Assembly: GCA_000827265.1 (NCBI GenBank)
Contig: KN834793.1
Location: 75,753 to 139,752 of the forward strand
Source: Collybiopsis luxurians FD-317 M1
Lineage: Eukaryota > Basidiomycota > Agaricomycetes > Agaricales > Omphalotaceae
Reading direction: 5' to 3'
Length of the DNA stretch: 64,000 nucleotides
This document shows, piece by piece, positions 35,683-47,066 of the stretch; position 1 is the first letter of the stretch; every line of letters begins with the position of its first letter. Below the pieces are notes generated by a model. It was not told the origin of the DNA, did not search any database, and worked only from the letters and a program-made list of their open reading frames with translations. A program made the translations under genes and the position numbers.

Positions 35683-37543
35683 TTCCGACCCGGTCTTAGT
35701 CTACTTTTATAATCTTTCAAGAAGGAACTGGGGACAATAGGCGATATTTCGGGACACGATGACAGGCTTTCCACAGTGATCTAAATAGTTATGCAACGAG
35801 GGTCCTGAAGAGAAAAAAGATGATTATCGGGCAAATAGAGCTGAGCGAGCTCAGCGAGCCCAGCGGGTCAATACATTAACGGTCACCTGAGTCGTCCGCG
35901 AGGCTCGGGAAGCTACCAAGACCAATGGTCCAATTGCGTTTTACGAGTGCTATTTGAGAACGACACGAGCGTGTGAGTTGTGACCGTGGACGCAAACTCT
36001 CCCATCCATTTTTCTCAATAATCCCGTGGAAGGACCCGGTTTCTAGTTCCTGCGGTGGCCTTATAAGCTATAGTTAGAACGGTAAACTCATGGACCAGAA
36101 ACCAGCTTCAGTGTTGGATATCTTAGCTCAGACTAGGGATAGATAAGATATGATAGGAAATTGAATTATGTACTGGGAAGGATCAATTCCTGAATAACCA
36201 GTTTACCATACTGTGCATTGAAATATAATCTACAACTATGGAATACATACTCTTATTATAAGGGGCAAGATACACACTTCAAGTTGACATTCATGAGATA
36301 ATACCTCTGAGCATTAGTTTGGAGTCCAGACTTATGCTTCCCTGTCTCAGAGGCTTAGATATGCATGAAGAGGAATGGCAGTTCATAAGGAACTCACCTT
36401 GGACTGCTCTGGTAAGCCGTGCAGCTTCCTCACTAACCAGAATACCAGAGACAAAAACCACACTGGCACACAACCATTTGGCACTTGTGTGGCACCATGA
36501 CACTCCACGACTGCTCAAGGACACCATTCGAGAAAAATTCTGGAAAAAGCTCTGAAAAAGATCACCTTTTTCAGTGAAATTCCGAAGCAAGGGATACTGA
36601 TCAACAATTGCGGCCCACATTTTTTTTTTACAAAAGAAGTCCTTTTTCATCAGATTTGCCCTTTGAAAAACAGCATGTTTCTCTGTTGAAAAAGATTAAA
36701 TTCTTAAAAACATTTTCTACTGGAAAATGCCCATTTTTTTCCATTTGGGAATTCTACTGGTAAGTAACAGTGTTGATGCATACTTATGTGGAAGAAGGAG
36801 CTGAGCTCATTCTAGTTTTCAGATACAGTGGATTGCATAATTGCTTGGATTCCTACAAAAAAGGATCTTTAAGACATATGACATAAGTTTTCTAAGAAAA
36901 GTTCTTTTAACAAAAACCTTGGTGTTTGGTGTTAAGGTGTAAAAGGGCACCTTATGATCTGTGGGAATTGCCACAAGAGATTGAATACATTTGCTTGTTT
37001 CCTACCTTATGATTAATTTTGTGCTCACTGTATCTTGTTCAGAATTTGGAGTCAGAAATGATTTACAAGTTGACAACTTGGGCCGACCCTAGCTTTGGCC
37101 TAGACTTGATCCCAACAGCCTGACAGGTCCCTAGCCTGTCCAATGGCCCTGACCCTCACTCAGGGCTCATGACCTGGCCTAACTACGCATAGCCCTAACA
37201 ATATATTTTAGGGTGCATGAAAACAACCTCTTCAATTTTGGGCAAGGCCTTCCGAGTTATTCCTGCATAGTGCTCAAAAAAATGATGTAAATTGGAGATA
37301 AGTGCCCCTGATGGCCCAATTTGGTTGTCACATCTGTGCATGTGACATTGGATGACTTTCAGTGTTGCATGTCTTACATGTTGGTAAGTTTTTCAGTGTT
37401 ATTGAATATATTTTGAGGACTATAGACCTAAAACTGAAGTTACATTTCAGTTGAGACTTGCCCATAGTTATCTCTCCTCAACTTTACTAAAATCTAGAGA
37501 TGTTCTAGATAAGAGTGGATTATGATAAAACCTTCCTGAACCT
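35683..37543. other. AT-rich intergenic region with repeat-like sequence
   Basis: No gene is recognised. From about 36240 to 37440 composition shifts to AT-rich with homopolymer runs. A block near 37080-37200 has recurring GGCC/AGGCC and CCTGAC words. The texture resembles decayed transposon or retroelement DNA, but no terminal repeat or coding remnant is secure. The stretch separates the tannase gene from the first P450 and may mark the left boundary of the biosynthetic cluster. Confidence 0.4.
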
Positions 37544-39657
37544 TCAATGGCGAGCTGTGAATATAATGTCCAAAGGCCCCTGAGAGGTGGTGAAGAAGTC
37601 TTTGATTGTGTGCTCCCAACCTGCAACATCAAACCCATCTGCAAAACGTAATTCATATCTGTGGAAGAGTTCTGCCAAGATAAACATCATCTCCTTCTGA
37701 GCAAACCCCCTGCCAACACAACTTGCTTGGCCATAGGAATAGGGAATGAATGCTTCAGGCTTGTGCTTCAGGTCAAATTCCTCTGTTGATAGCCAGCGCT
37801 GAGGGAGATATTTGTCCGGATCTGGGAAATTTTCCGGATTCCGATGGATTGAATATAGCGGGACTATTACTTGTGTACCTTCTGGCAGAAACCTGAAAAA
37901 GTATGTGAGAGTTACTCTCAAGGGATCAGCCAAAGTTCACTCACTTTCCTGATACTACTTTGCCACCAGAGCCATACGGCACTTCACGAGGTCCACCAGA
38001 AGGTGTCGGAGGGTGTAGACGGAGAGCTTCGGAGCTAATATGAGATTGCATCAGTTAACGACCTCATTGGATAAAACTCTTACACTTACATGCATGCTGA
38101 AAGATAAGTAAGCTCACCACGTATTTCTGAATTTCGTGCGAAATCTTCGTCAATCTCTTTTTGCAAAGTCTTGTAGACTTCAGGATGCTGCACAATAAAG
38201 TAAACTGTACTTGATAAGGCAGAAGCAGGTGACTCAGTCCCTGCTATTATTGCCAAGACTCCATCTTCAATAACTTCCACTATGGAAGGTTTCTCCTGCT
38301 CCTTCTCGCTCTCATCCATCTATAATCACTCTTAGTTAAAGGAATTACATTTAAAAATCTAGGTATCGTTACCAGATGATACCAGATATCCTTTATGGCA
38401 GCTCCTTCTTGAACCCTTGATGAAGCGCATTCTCTTGCAAATGCAAACATTTTCTCCTTAGCATTGGCAACAAAGGGCAAAAAACTGAGTATCTTGAGGT
38501 CAAACATCCAAGGCAACCAGGGAAGTGTGTTGACTGTTCTAGATAATATTGATTCTCCTAAATTAGGATCAAGAAAATAAAGGTTCAGATGCTCACGAAG
38601 TAAATTCAAGCATAAACTTCAGATAGCCAGCTGCATCGTTGGTCTTAATCATCTCAAATTTCTTGCCAAACCTTGCCGATGGGTTGTCAGTGGTAAAATT
38701 AATTAAATATCAGACAGCACGCACGACATTTCCCCCATAATGTCAAAACTAGATAGCAAAATCTGTTGCTTGTAATGCAATTCAAACAATGATTTTCTTG
38801 AACTTACGTGTAATGGGTGAACTTCTTCGCAAGATTCACTCTTTCGCCATTCTCAGCTGCCTGATCAAAGACGGCAAGAAGCTCTCCTGCCTGCCTACTA
38901 ATAATCTCCTCATAATTCTTCAAAGACTCGGCACTGAACGCTCGATTCCAGCGCTGACGACGACGAAAATGATTTTGTCCCGTCAAAAACAGGAGGTTGG
39001 GTGGTCGATTGGGCTCTATTCGGATCGTATAATCTATGAAGAATGCCAGAAGTCAATAACATTGGACCGAGGTAGCGGAGAATACCTACATTTACCCCTG
39101 GGCAATCCATTCGGTCCATACACGCTAGCAATCGCCTCACTACCAATGAACGAGACTTCGTTAGGACCTATTGGTATATACCGAAGATTATAAGTCAATG
39201 TTTCCGTGCAGTAGCTGATACGATAGTACCTGTTCGGATCGTTGGCCCATATTTATCGTGCCATTGCTTCATAACCCGTTGCAAATCTCCAGTGGTCGCT
39301 ATATAAAAGCTCCATAGCTTGGTGACTCGTGCAAGCCATGGTCCTGGGACTTCTGCAAGTGGGTGGAAGGGTGAAATTCGATAGAGAAAGATGGATATTC
39401 CCATCGTTAGGAGAAAAATTGTGTATGAAATCAAAATTGAAGTGATGGTAAACCCATTTCCTGTGACGAGAACTAAGAGTGCTGGCTGAGGAAGTAACGA
39501 GGATGCCACATTGCTGATAGTGGTTAAATCTCGTTCATATCTTTTCCAATAGAGGTGGTTGGCCTAAGAGAATATATCAGCAACTGAGAACCGCGGGAAG
39601 GCACGGGAGGCTTACCAGGCCCAGAGCGATGCTGCAAAAAGCAAGAGAATTGACCAT
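37544..39657 (-). CDS. Cytochrome P450, cluster paralog 1
   Basis: This is a haem monooxygenase anchored in the ER. The ten exons (39657-39616, 39563-39230, 39167-39090, 39033-38808, 38748-38725, 38671-38597, 38538-38373, 38319-38090, 38034-37945, 37892-37544) are in phase and give 537 aa. The N-terminal membrane segment contains YTIFLLTMGISIFLYRIS, followed by the Pro-rich hinge HPLAEVPGPWLAR. The ExxR motif is SEALRLHPP. The PERF-like region is YLPQRW, and the haem loop is YSYGQASCVGRGFA with the Cys ligand. Ala stands at the position usually held by Arg. The I-helix reads AGTESPAS where AGxDT(T/S) is usual, an altered oxygen-activation motif. The gene shares its intron plan with the P450 at 49879-52010 and lies at the edge of the isocyanide-synthase locus. 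Confidence 0.92.
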
Positions 39658-40450
39658 CGTGGTTCAGGGGCATTTTAGGGTGAAGTTGAGCTTTAAATGA
39701 TCTTGTTTCACGATCCACCCTCTAAAGATAGATGTATAGCTGTACTGCATGCTGCTGTTGAAAAAAATGATGTACAGGGCATTGCCAATCGCCGTGAATC
39801 GCAGTATGATACAGGTTGATGTACTGCTGAAAGAAATTATTAATCATGTGTAAATGTGCCTGTATTGATATCACGATGAATAGTTGGCAAATATTGATGT
39901 CTCCTCAATCATGTTCTCTATTCAAGAGGCGTGCCGTTGAGAATGATGACCCCGCAGTTGGATATTTATGGATTCCACGCGAGATGAATGTTGAACCTGG
40001 ACTGATAAAGATAAGTTACAGAAGACAGAAATTGACAATCAAGAACCCGCGGTCAATGGGCGCCCGCCAGCGATATAGCATTGAAGGCAGATGGCAGATA
40101 CGTGGCCGTACGCGAGATCGATTCTTGCGTAAAATGGAAACAATGGCTTATTTGGTCGTCCCTCATTATGAAAGGCTGCATCGCTTCGCTCCCGAGCATA
40201 ACTCCGTCTACATATGATCGATGCATGAGGCTATTCCAGACTGAGTAGCAGGGTAATAGCTATTCTCATCCCCCTTGTTGATCATGGGATAGCATTCCTC
40301 AGCTTAATTAATTCCAGTCCTGTCGTTGAGGTCCTGTCAGTTGTGTAACTCATTTCTTACTTATAACATCTCTTGACATCTCTTGTTCTGTAAGATTATC
40401 TTGAGAGTTGGACTGTATGTTAACTTCAAGAGCATGTCTCAATCTAGGCA
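39658..40450. other. Intergenic region
   Basis: This is the promoter region of the first P450 and the 3' flank of the rhodanese gene. A 123-codon plus-strand frame (39846-40217) has no recognisable domain and is not annotated as a gene. Confidence 0.45.
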
Positions 40451-41708
40451 TCAAGATGTATAATTTCGCTCCAAAACCTTGAGTGTCTCGGATGAGAGAA
40501 TACCATCCGATAAATAGAAATTAGCCTACTGACTGACCTCATCCACTTTTGGCGTTCCATCATCGGGAAGACTCTCAATCGGTATTTGCAACTCCGGGAA
40601 ACTTGTGACGCCCTTTGTTGGCTCCCCAGGATGCAAATTACCGGGCGATCCCTTCTCAACAGGGTTTCCAGCACGCATTTCGTAACCTTCCCAACTCTGC
40701 ATGCAGATGTAAACACGTGAGCTGAGGGCATGTCTAAGATAAGACACTTACTTCATCAGAAACTATCGCGTTCACCCCAAAGTATCCCAATATCATCCAG
40801 AGTGTACATGCTGTTACACCCCACCCGCAAGTGCTTATCACCTGTATTCCATTATTCTTGTCTTGCATCTGCTTAAAGAGATCTTCTCCGACCGTTTTGG
40901 TTAAAATCTCACTCCATTGGTCCTGAGGAAGGACACACATATCATTTGGTGGTGGCCCGCCAAGGAAGTTTGTGAATGGAAGGGAGAACGAGTTGGGGAA
41001 GTGACCAATATCAGCGTATTCCTCGATAGGACGTGTGTCAATGACAACACTCTTACCGCTGTTGAACCCAGAGGAAGACGACTTCATCAATTCGAAAGCT
41101 GAGGTCAAAATATGCAAGATGTAAGGTGAAGATAGACAACTGAACGTACAAGCAATCATCTCCTCATTCGGCAGCACGAGCGGATATTCAGAGGGCGTTG
41201 CGGCTGGGTAGGGTCCTGACTCAATGGAATATCCTGCTGCCTTCCAAGCAGGTAGACCTCCGTTAAGAACGGACACCTTCTCGTGGCCGAAAACCTAAAG
41301 AAGCGTTGTGCCTCCATCAGAATCTGCGGTTGGTTATCGCTAAAAGATAGATACCTTCAACATCCAAGCTCCTCTTGCTGGCGTCCAGAAACCCATGACA
41401 TCGTAGCAAACGATGTGATCGTCCCTGCGAATACCCAGGTATCGCATCACCCCTACGAACTTACCAGCCGTAGGAAGCATAATCACCGTCCTTAGGTCAG
41501 GGTCCTCGGCGGCGTAACGCTTCATAGAAAAGAATTTGGCATGAGGAATTCGTCCATCGAGGTGTTGAGTGTACTCGGAGGCAGGTGGGTATACGAGAGA
41601 AACATCGAGAGGGATGACGCGTGGCTTGGAGCTGTCCTGTTCTTGGAGCAGATTATACAGCTCTTGAGGAGAGATTAGCTTGGGCATAGAAGGGTCGATG
41701 GTAGTCAT
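40451..41708 (-). CDS. Two-domain rhodanese sulfurtransferase
   Basis: This is a thiosulfate/3-mercaptopyruvate sulfurtransferase-type enzyme that moves sulfane sulfur from a donor to cyanide or another thiophile by way of a Cys persulfide. The five exons (41708-41355, 41294-41150, 41098-40752, 40696-40538, 40477-40451) are in phase and give 343 aa. The N-terminal inactive domain (residues about 10-160) includes RVIPLDVSL and GRIPHAKFFSM. A linker NGGLPAWKAAGYSIESG follows. The C-terminal catalytic domain has VVIDTRPIEEYADIGHFPNS and the active-site loop STCGWGVTACTLWM, with Cys as the persulfide site. If the last intron (40478-40537, 60 nt, a multiple of three) is kept, an in-frame TAG at 40528-40526 ends the protein three codons later. 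The gene sits between a P450 and a prenyltransferase, an unusual context for a housekeeping sulfurtransferase. Confidence 0.92.
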
Positions 41709-42305
41709 AACTAGTTCGGTTGAATGGGAAGGAAGTTGGGCGACAGCACGGGATTAGATGCCTTAGAAGGGTTACATTCGAGTTCATTGGCTATTGGTAT
41801 ATGAGGTTTCAGGTAAGGATGTAACAATTAAGCGCCGGAAGATTTTCTTACCCGCGGCCGGTCACAGTAACTCGATTTTCTATTTAGGTGATAACCCCCG
41901 TATCTGCTGCCAGCTCGATTTCATGAGAATTTGTATGTGGCGTGGCTCAACTCTTCAATCCCCCTCAGTTGTTGCGAACAGTCTTGATTCGACTGTGATC
42001 TGATCTGCGCTCTGGTTCAGTTACATCGAAGCTCGAGCCTCGCGCATTCGCTCGTTCCCATTCAGTTGACAAAACGTGGCACAAAATTGACGAAACCGGT
42101 GGCTACTATTATCACTGCTTCTTTCATTTGTTTTTCATTACATATCTGACCGGGCATATCATAATGCCGCGCAATTTTCAAGGTTCTATGTGCGACTTTG
42201 GCGGACATCATCTCTAGAACAGTTGAGTATCCTATGTCAATATTCCATTGCGTTGCTACACAGTTCACTTGCACTATGTACATGCCTACTCACGCAAAGT
42301 TTCGT
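41709..42305. other. Intergenic region
   Basis: This is the spacer between the start of the rhodanese gene and the 3' end of the prenyltransferase gene, both minus. It should contain the rhodanese promoter. No other feature is recognised. Confidence 0.5.
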
Positions 42306-44264
42306 CTAGTTCAACCAAACCTCAGGCGAGAAATAACTCGTCAACTCCCAGCCATGTTTCTTCATAGAAAACGTCATGTAGGTCTGAATCGCTTTGCCCG
42401 GCGTACCAAGAGGTCTATGGGAACTGCAAAGTATCTCAGATCATAATCACAGTCCAAATTTGACGTGCACTTACTAGGCCTTTGAAACCTCTCGAACGAA
42501 CCAGCCCTCAGAGAGATGCTCTGTCAGGCCGATACGACGATAGAATCGTTCTAGGGCCTCACAAACATCCAAATCATTGGCCGAGTATACCCTTTAATGA
42601 TAATCATATCGGACGAGCATGGACACTATAAATAAAACTCACCTGATAGGCAGGTACACTTTGGGGAATACCAAATTCTGTCCTGGAACAAACTCATAAT
42701 AGTAGAGAAGCCCGCCGAGAGGATGCAAATTCTTCTCAGCTTTCACGACATCCTTAGATCGTTCTAGAGGTTTCGAATGATTCTGAACGGCATCCGGGAA
42801 CATGGTATCCCAAAGGGTTTCCAAGACCTTGACCGCTTCTTCCATCTCAGGGCCTCTGAGACGACCACCGAGAGTAAATCCGTTCCTCGCGTCATCCCAA
42901 GAAGTACCCTTCATTGTACGACAGTAAATCTATTCGAGATTTGAGATCAGTTATCGCGAAGAGGGTGCAGACTAAATTACCCGCCTTCAAGCGATTCTTA
43001 GAAGGAGTCAAACAATCGGTAGCAACTATTTCGAATGCTGGACGGAGATCTTTGTCGATGCTATTCGTGTATTCCATCAAAAGATCAAATGGATTTACCA
43101 ATGACGAGTCGAGCTCCTCAGCCAAGTTACGGAAAGGTGACAAGTCAATGTCGCCCAAGAACACAGGGCTCTGCGTATTCAGCGGAGGGGAGACAGGATC
43201 CCAAGGAGGAGCACGGAACGCGACATAATATGCTTTCAACACAATAATCCCCATTGGGTTGAAGTCCATTCCTATTACCATTTATTTGTGGGACTCCGAA
43301 ATCAAGAACACTTGTGCACTTACCAAGCATGAACCGACTTCCAGGAACGACTTCTTCGCCAAGTTCCCCAGATTGAGAATGCTCATCCTCAGGGAACATA
43401 AATTTCTCAATCTTTTGTCGCCAAAGCATCCCATTGGCTTCAATTTTGACCATTTTGCCAAAGTTTCCAAGCTCGGAAATATAGTAATCGAGCATCCTTG
43501 CACCCTTGTGGAACTTTCCAGTCTTCGGGTCTCTATATAAGTTCAAGGTAAGTCTTGGCGTTAGAGAGAAAGGCAAAAGTTTATAGAAGAGCTAACGTCG
43601 ACTTACCGAGGCTCAATCGCGAATCGAACAGTCCGATTGGGTTTATCATCAGCTTCTGGCGTCTTCAAGTTGGAGCTCGGGATGATCCAGCTGAGCTCGA
43701 TGGGACTTCCATCCAGCGTCATGATTGAGGGAGGCATGGCAAAAGCATCTGGGCCCAAAAATGGAACAACCCGTGCATAGACGAAAAGAACGAAGGCGCA
43801 TTGTACAGGAAGCGGATAATTCTTATATCATGTGAAGGATTCTTATCAGGAATAGAGTTCACGGTTGAGGAAGGGTACATACAGATGAATCGAGCATATG
43901 GGCGAAAGGTAGGACTACTTTATTCCAGTAGAAATAAGACTGACCGGAGTGGTCACCAATAAGGATCTGCGATGATTCTTGCATACCATTACACTCGAGC
44001 TTTGAGAAAGAAAACTCACGCCGGCCAGAATATCGAATAATTTCAATCCGGTAGACTCGTGTCTATTCGCAGATGCTTTGATATCCGGAAGGGCACCTCC
44101 ATATAGAGTATGGACAAGAGCCTTGACATTCTCCTCTAGTGAATTGTCTGGATTCCAGACACTTCTAATGATAGCTGTAGATATTGAAAGTGAGAATATC
44201 ATTTATTCACTGGAGACTGCGACTTACAAGAGAGCGGTGCTTCATTGGGGATTACAGGGATCAT
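42306..44264 (-). CDS. DMATS-type aromatic prenyltransferase
   Basis: This is a soluble ABBA-fold prenyltransferase that moves a dimethylallyl (or similar) group onto an indole or tyrosine-like acceptor without a DDxxD motif. The nine exons (44264-44228, 44174-44020, 43939-43883, 43821-43607, 43532-43324, 43271-42985, 42929-42643, 42591-42475, 42423-42306) are in phase and give 493 aa, close to the usual size. Family marks are FYWNKVVLPFAHML, FVLFVYARVVPFLGP, MTLDGSPIELSW with its conserved Glu, RFAIEP and MGIIVLKAYYVAF. Later come KIYCRTMKGTSWDDARNGFT, FPKVYLPIR, and a C-terminus ending TYMTFSMKKHGWELTSYFSP. The sixth intron (42930-42984) appears to use a GC donor. The first, 12-codon exon is the weakest part. 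The neighbouring isocyanide synthase suggests an aromatic-amino-acid-derived isocyanide as acceptor (inference). Confidence 0.93.
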
Positions 44265-47066
44265 TGGAAAAGCTAGGAGATACCTGTCTTGATACTATTG
44301 TGCGTTCGTCAACGATGAGACCTTATGATATAGGTGAGTACTTAGCCTCAAAGTGCAAACACTATTTGAAGAGAGGGTGAGAGTACAGCCTGTCGTCTGT
44401 TGGTTCCTGTCCTGGTTGCGATCACTCCTCAGTGATTTGCATGGAAGAACCGTGTGATAGAGAAGGACTCGAATCTGTGACAGAAATTTCCCACAGTTCT
44501 GTCTATCAATAATCACTCTTTCGCCTTCTTTCTTCCTCGCAACAAGAGAGCCAAGTGGACCACATCAACCAACAAAGATACAATTCAAGTTCCATTTCAT
44601 TTCTTGACCGCGCCTCCATCCTCATCTTCTCGCATCGCTCAAAACTCTGAACTATAGCAAAATCCATTTGGACATTTAGTTATATATGATTAAGAAGCCG
44701 ACCATTATTGAAGCCCTGAAAAACCTCTGAGATCGGTGTATAGCTTCTTCAGTTCTATTGATTTGAGAAGAAAAATTGAAGAAAAACGTAAACTTTGTCA
44801 ATATTGCGGATATACTATATCCGTTCATATCACTGCTCCAGGTAATTTTCCCGCCTGCTTACCACTGCTTTTGCTTATGATCCGGTTTGCTCACCCACTT
44901 TTTGATCACTAGTACAATAAATAGAAAAAAAAGAAAAGATGTTTGTTTCAAGAAATATAGGGTTTATTTACAAATTACAGGAAGTCGAAACTACTCCCGT
45001 TCCAATGCCCCGGAATGCCAATGTGGCAGACTAATTTGGATCATGTCAGAAGGAGCATCTATCAAGTACTTTGCTGCAGAAATAACGCGGTTTCAAAGAA
45101 AACTTTGAAAGTTGAAACGACTAGCTCTATTTCGAACCATAGACTAGGCCTTAACTGCAACTACGGCAACATTGAGGTTTAGGAGCTTGAACAGACTCAG
45201 AGACAGTAAGAATAATGAAAATAAGGGTCCAAAGCTGTCTGAGCTGAGTTGACTCTTGACGGCAGTGAGTGCTTGCCAGCAGGGCATAATGATGACAGTT
45301 GGGGATCAAGATGAAGTAAAAAAGTGCGAGAATTGTACCAGCGACCGCACAGCTGACTCAAACCTGCAACGAAAAAGAATCACAGAGATTTTTGCAAGAT
45401 TCCTCGGAGAAAGCGTGTGGTCAGGAATTTGGAAACTTGTATAGGAATTCTCCGCAGCAATGTATTCCAATTAAATACTTAAGAGTTTAGAAAATGTTTC
45501 ACGTCTTCTCTTTGAGCCATTTCTCAAGGAGCGAGTGCAACGGTGATCAGGCAATATCGGACATGGCAGATGGAGAATTAGGGTATACGGGAGGCGGTAC
45601 GTGTTTACAGATCCAGATTTCACATTGTACATAGCTGCGATGTCACAGGTTCAGGTAATGATCAACCTTCAGACGTAGTGACCTGCAAAGACGGACGTTG
45701 TATACCGACGATCAGTATATAATACATGTGTGTACCTACATCAGTTGAGTGGATCAAAGTGCCTGGCCAGAATCAGATGATTTACAGGCTTCTACAGTAT
45801 TCGATTATGGAAATTCTTACTCATTATGATGATCATTGTTGGAGACATATCAAAGGTTATCATGATAAAGTGAAAAGAGCTTTTCGCGAGATTTTGATAC
45901 CGCATTAGAACGAGTGCCAAATCGGCGCGAACAACTGGCCGATTAAGGAAACACAGACTGGAGCAGTGCCTTTTCTTGTCTTGGCCAGCGATCCGAGGAT
46001 ACCCAATAATTATATGAAAATGTCCTACCTGCTATTCGCCTCCTGTCTGGACTCTGGTGGGCGGTATGAATATGGACTTGACATATGTACGAAGAGAGCG
46101 GTGCAAAGCTTAAAACTGGAATTGACGCAACAGCTGTAAAGATCGATTCATGAGATCTTGAGGGTTCACGCTAATGTGCAGTCATCTCTGTGTTTCTGCC
46201 GAGTACTTGAGTTGTCATGTCGGGACAATTGATTGGACAAAACTCACTTCAAGGGTATGCACATGGGGTGCGGGAAGTGTGTGAACTACAGGGACATTGA
46301 GACAGTACACACAGGATTTATGATATGAGGGAAGAACCAGGGTAGTAGTAATTACGCGTTTACATCTCGTTAACCTTACACCAGTGGTTGAGGCTGACCA
46401 TCGGGGAAGATTATGTCTGAGCCCTGGGGCCTGCGGTCGGTGGCATATATTGTATTCACCAGTGCTTATACCTGTCCCGTGCGAGTGGTTTGGAAGAAGT
46501 GAGAAGAAATCGTTCAACATGAGCGGATTTTGCACAGCATATAAGCACCTAACTCGGTCCCATCACTCCCGACTAGCAATTACTTGGTGGTTTAAGGTAT
46601 CTGGCGCGTCTGAGAACAATTGCGTCGTCGTCGTTTGTTTCAGAGCCGGTGAGACCATAGTAATTTGATAATGTTGGAAGCAGACGGTGTCTGAAGAGGG
46701 ACGCGTCCAATGCCTGGGTAAGAGGTGGAGCTTGTGAGAAGCAACGCGTCGATTTGGTCTTCTTGAGAGTTGTTTGGTAAATTTCTCAAGTTGATTGAAT
46801 ACCGTTATTGAACGATTTCAAGCTACGATCGGAGAGGAGAAGAGGGATGGTAGTAGTCCAGAGTCGAGAGAGAACCGAGCCACGCGTCTGGAACTCGACT
46901 AGACTTTGACCTAAAGGCGGAAGGTTGCTCGGGGACATTTAACTTGGGACAATATACTACAATGACTTTTTGGAATACTGAGCTTTTCACAGTACAGATG
47001 ACGCCCTTTCAAAGAAACCAATTACAATATATTATGGTACAGGAGGTCTCAAGTTCACGTTTCAAC
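44265..47066. other. 2.8-kb non-coding stretch inside the cluster
   Basis: No gene could be assembled between the prenyltransferase start and the isocyanide-synthase stop. Short frames near 44.9, 45.3, 45.7 and 46.4 kb have no domains or matching splice sites. The length is unusual for this otherwise compact cluster and could hide a lost gene, a non-coding RNA or a regulatory region. Confidence 0.45.

Noticed and set aside
36240..37440. AT-rich block as a definite retrotransposon
   Set aside because: No LTRs, target-site duplications or reverse-transcriptase motifs could be seen; left as unassigned repeat-like DNA.
40526..40747. Rhodanese gene ending at the in-frame TAG (40526-40528) as a premature stop or readthrough signal
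   Set aside because: A 60-nt intron with a normal donor and acceptor removes the stop and keeps the frame, so the simpler explanation is splicing; recorded only as a possible retention event.
42474..42476. TAG as the end of the prenyltransferase
   Set aside because: The TAG overlaps a GTAAGT donor. Splicing it out restores the conserved C-terminal beta strands of DMATS proteins in phase.
44886..44893. TTTGCTCA, matching the copper-regulator (Mac1-type) site, upstream of the prenyltransferase
   Set aside because: The same 8-mer also appears inside both P450 coding regions, and one or two chance hits are expected in 64 kb; it is over 600 bases from the start codon.
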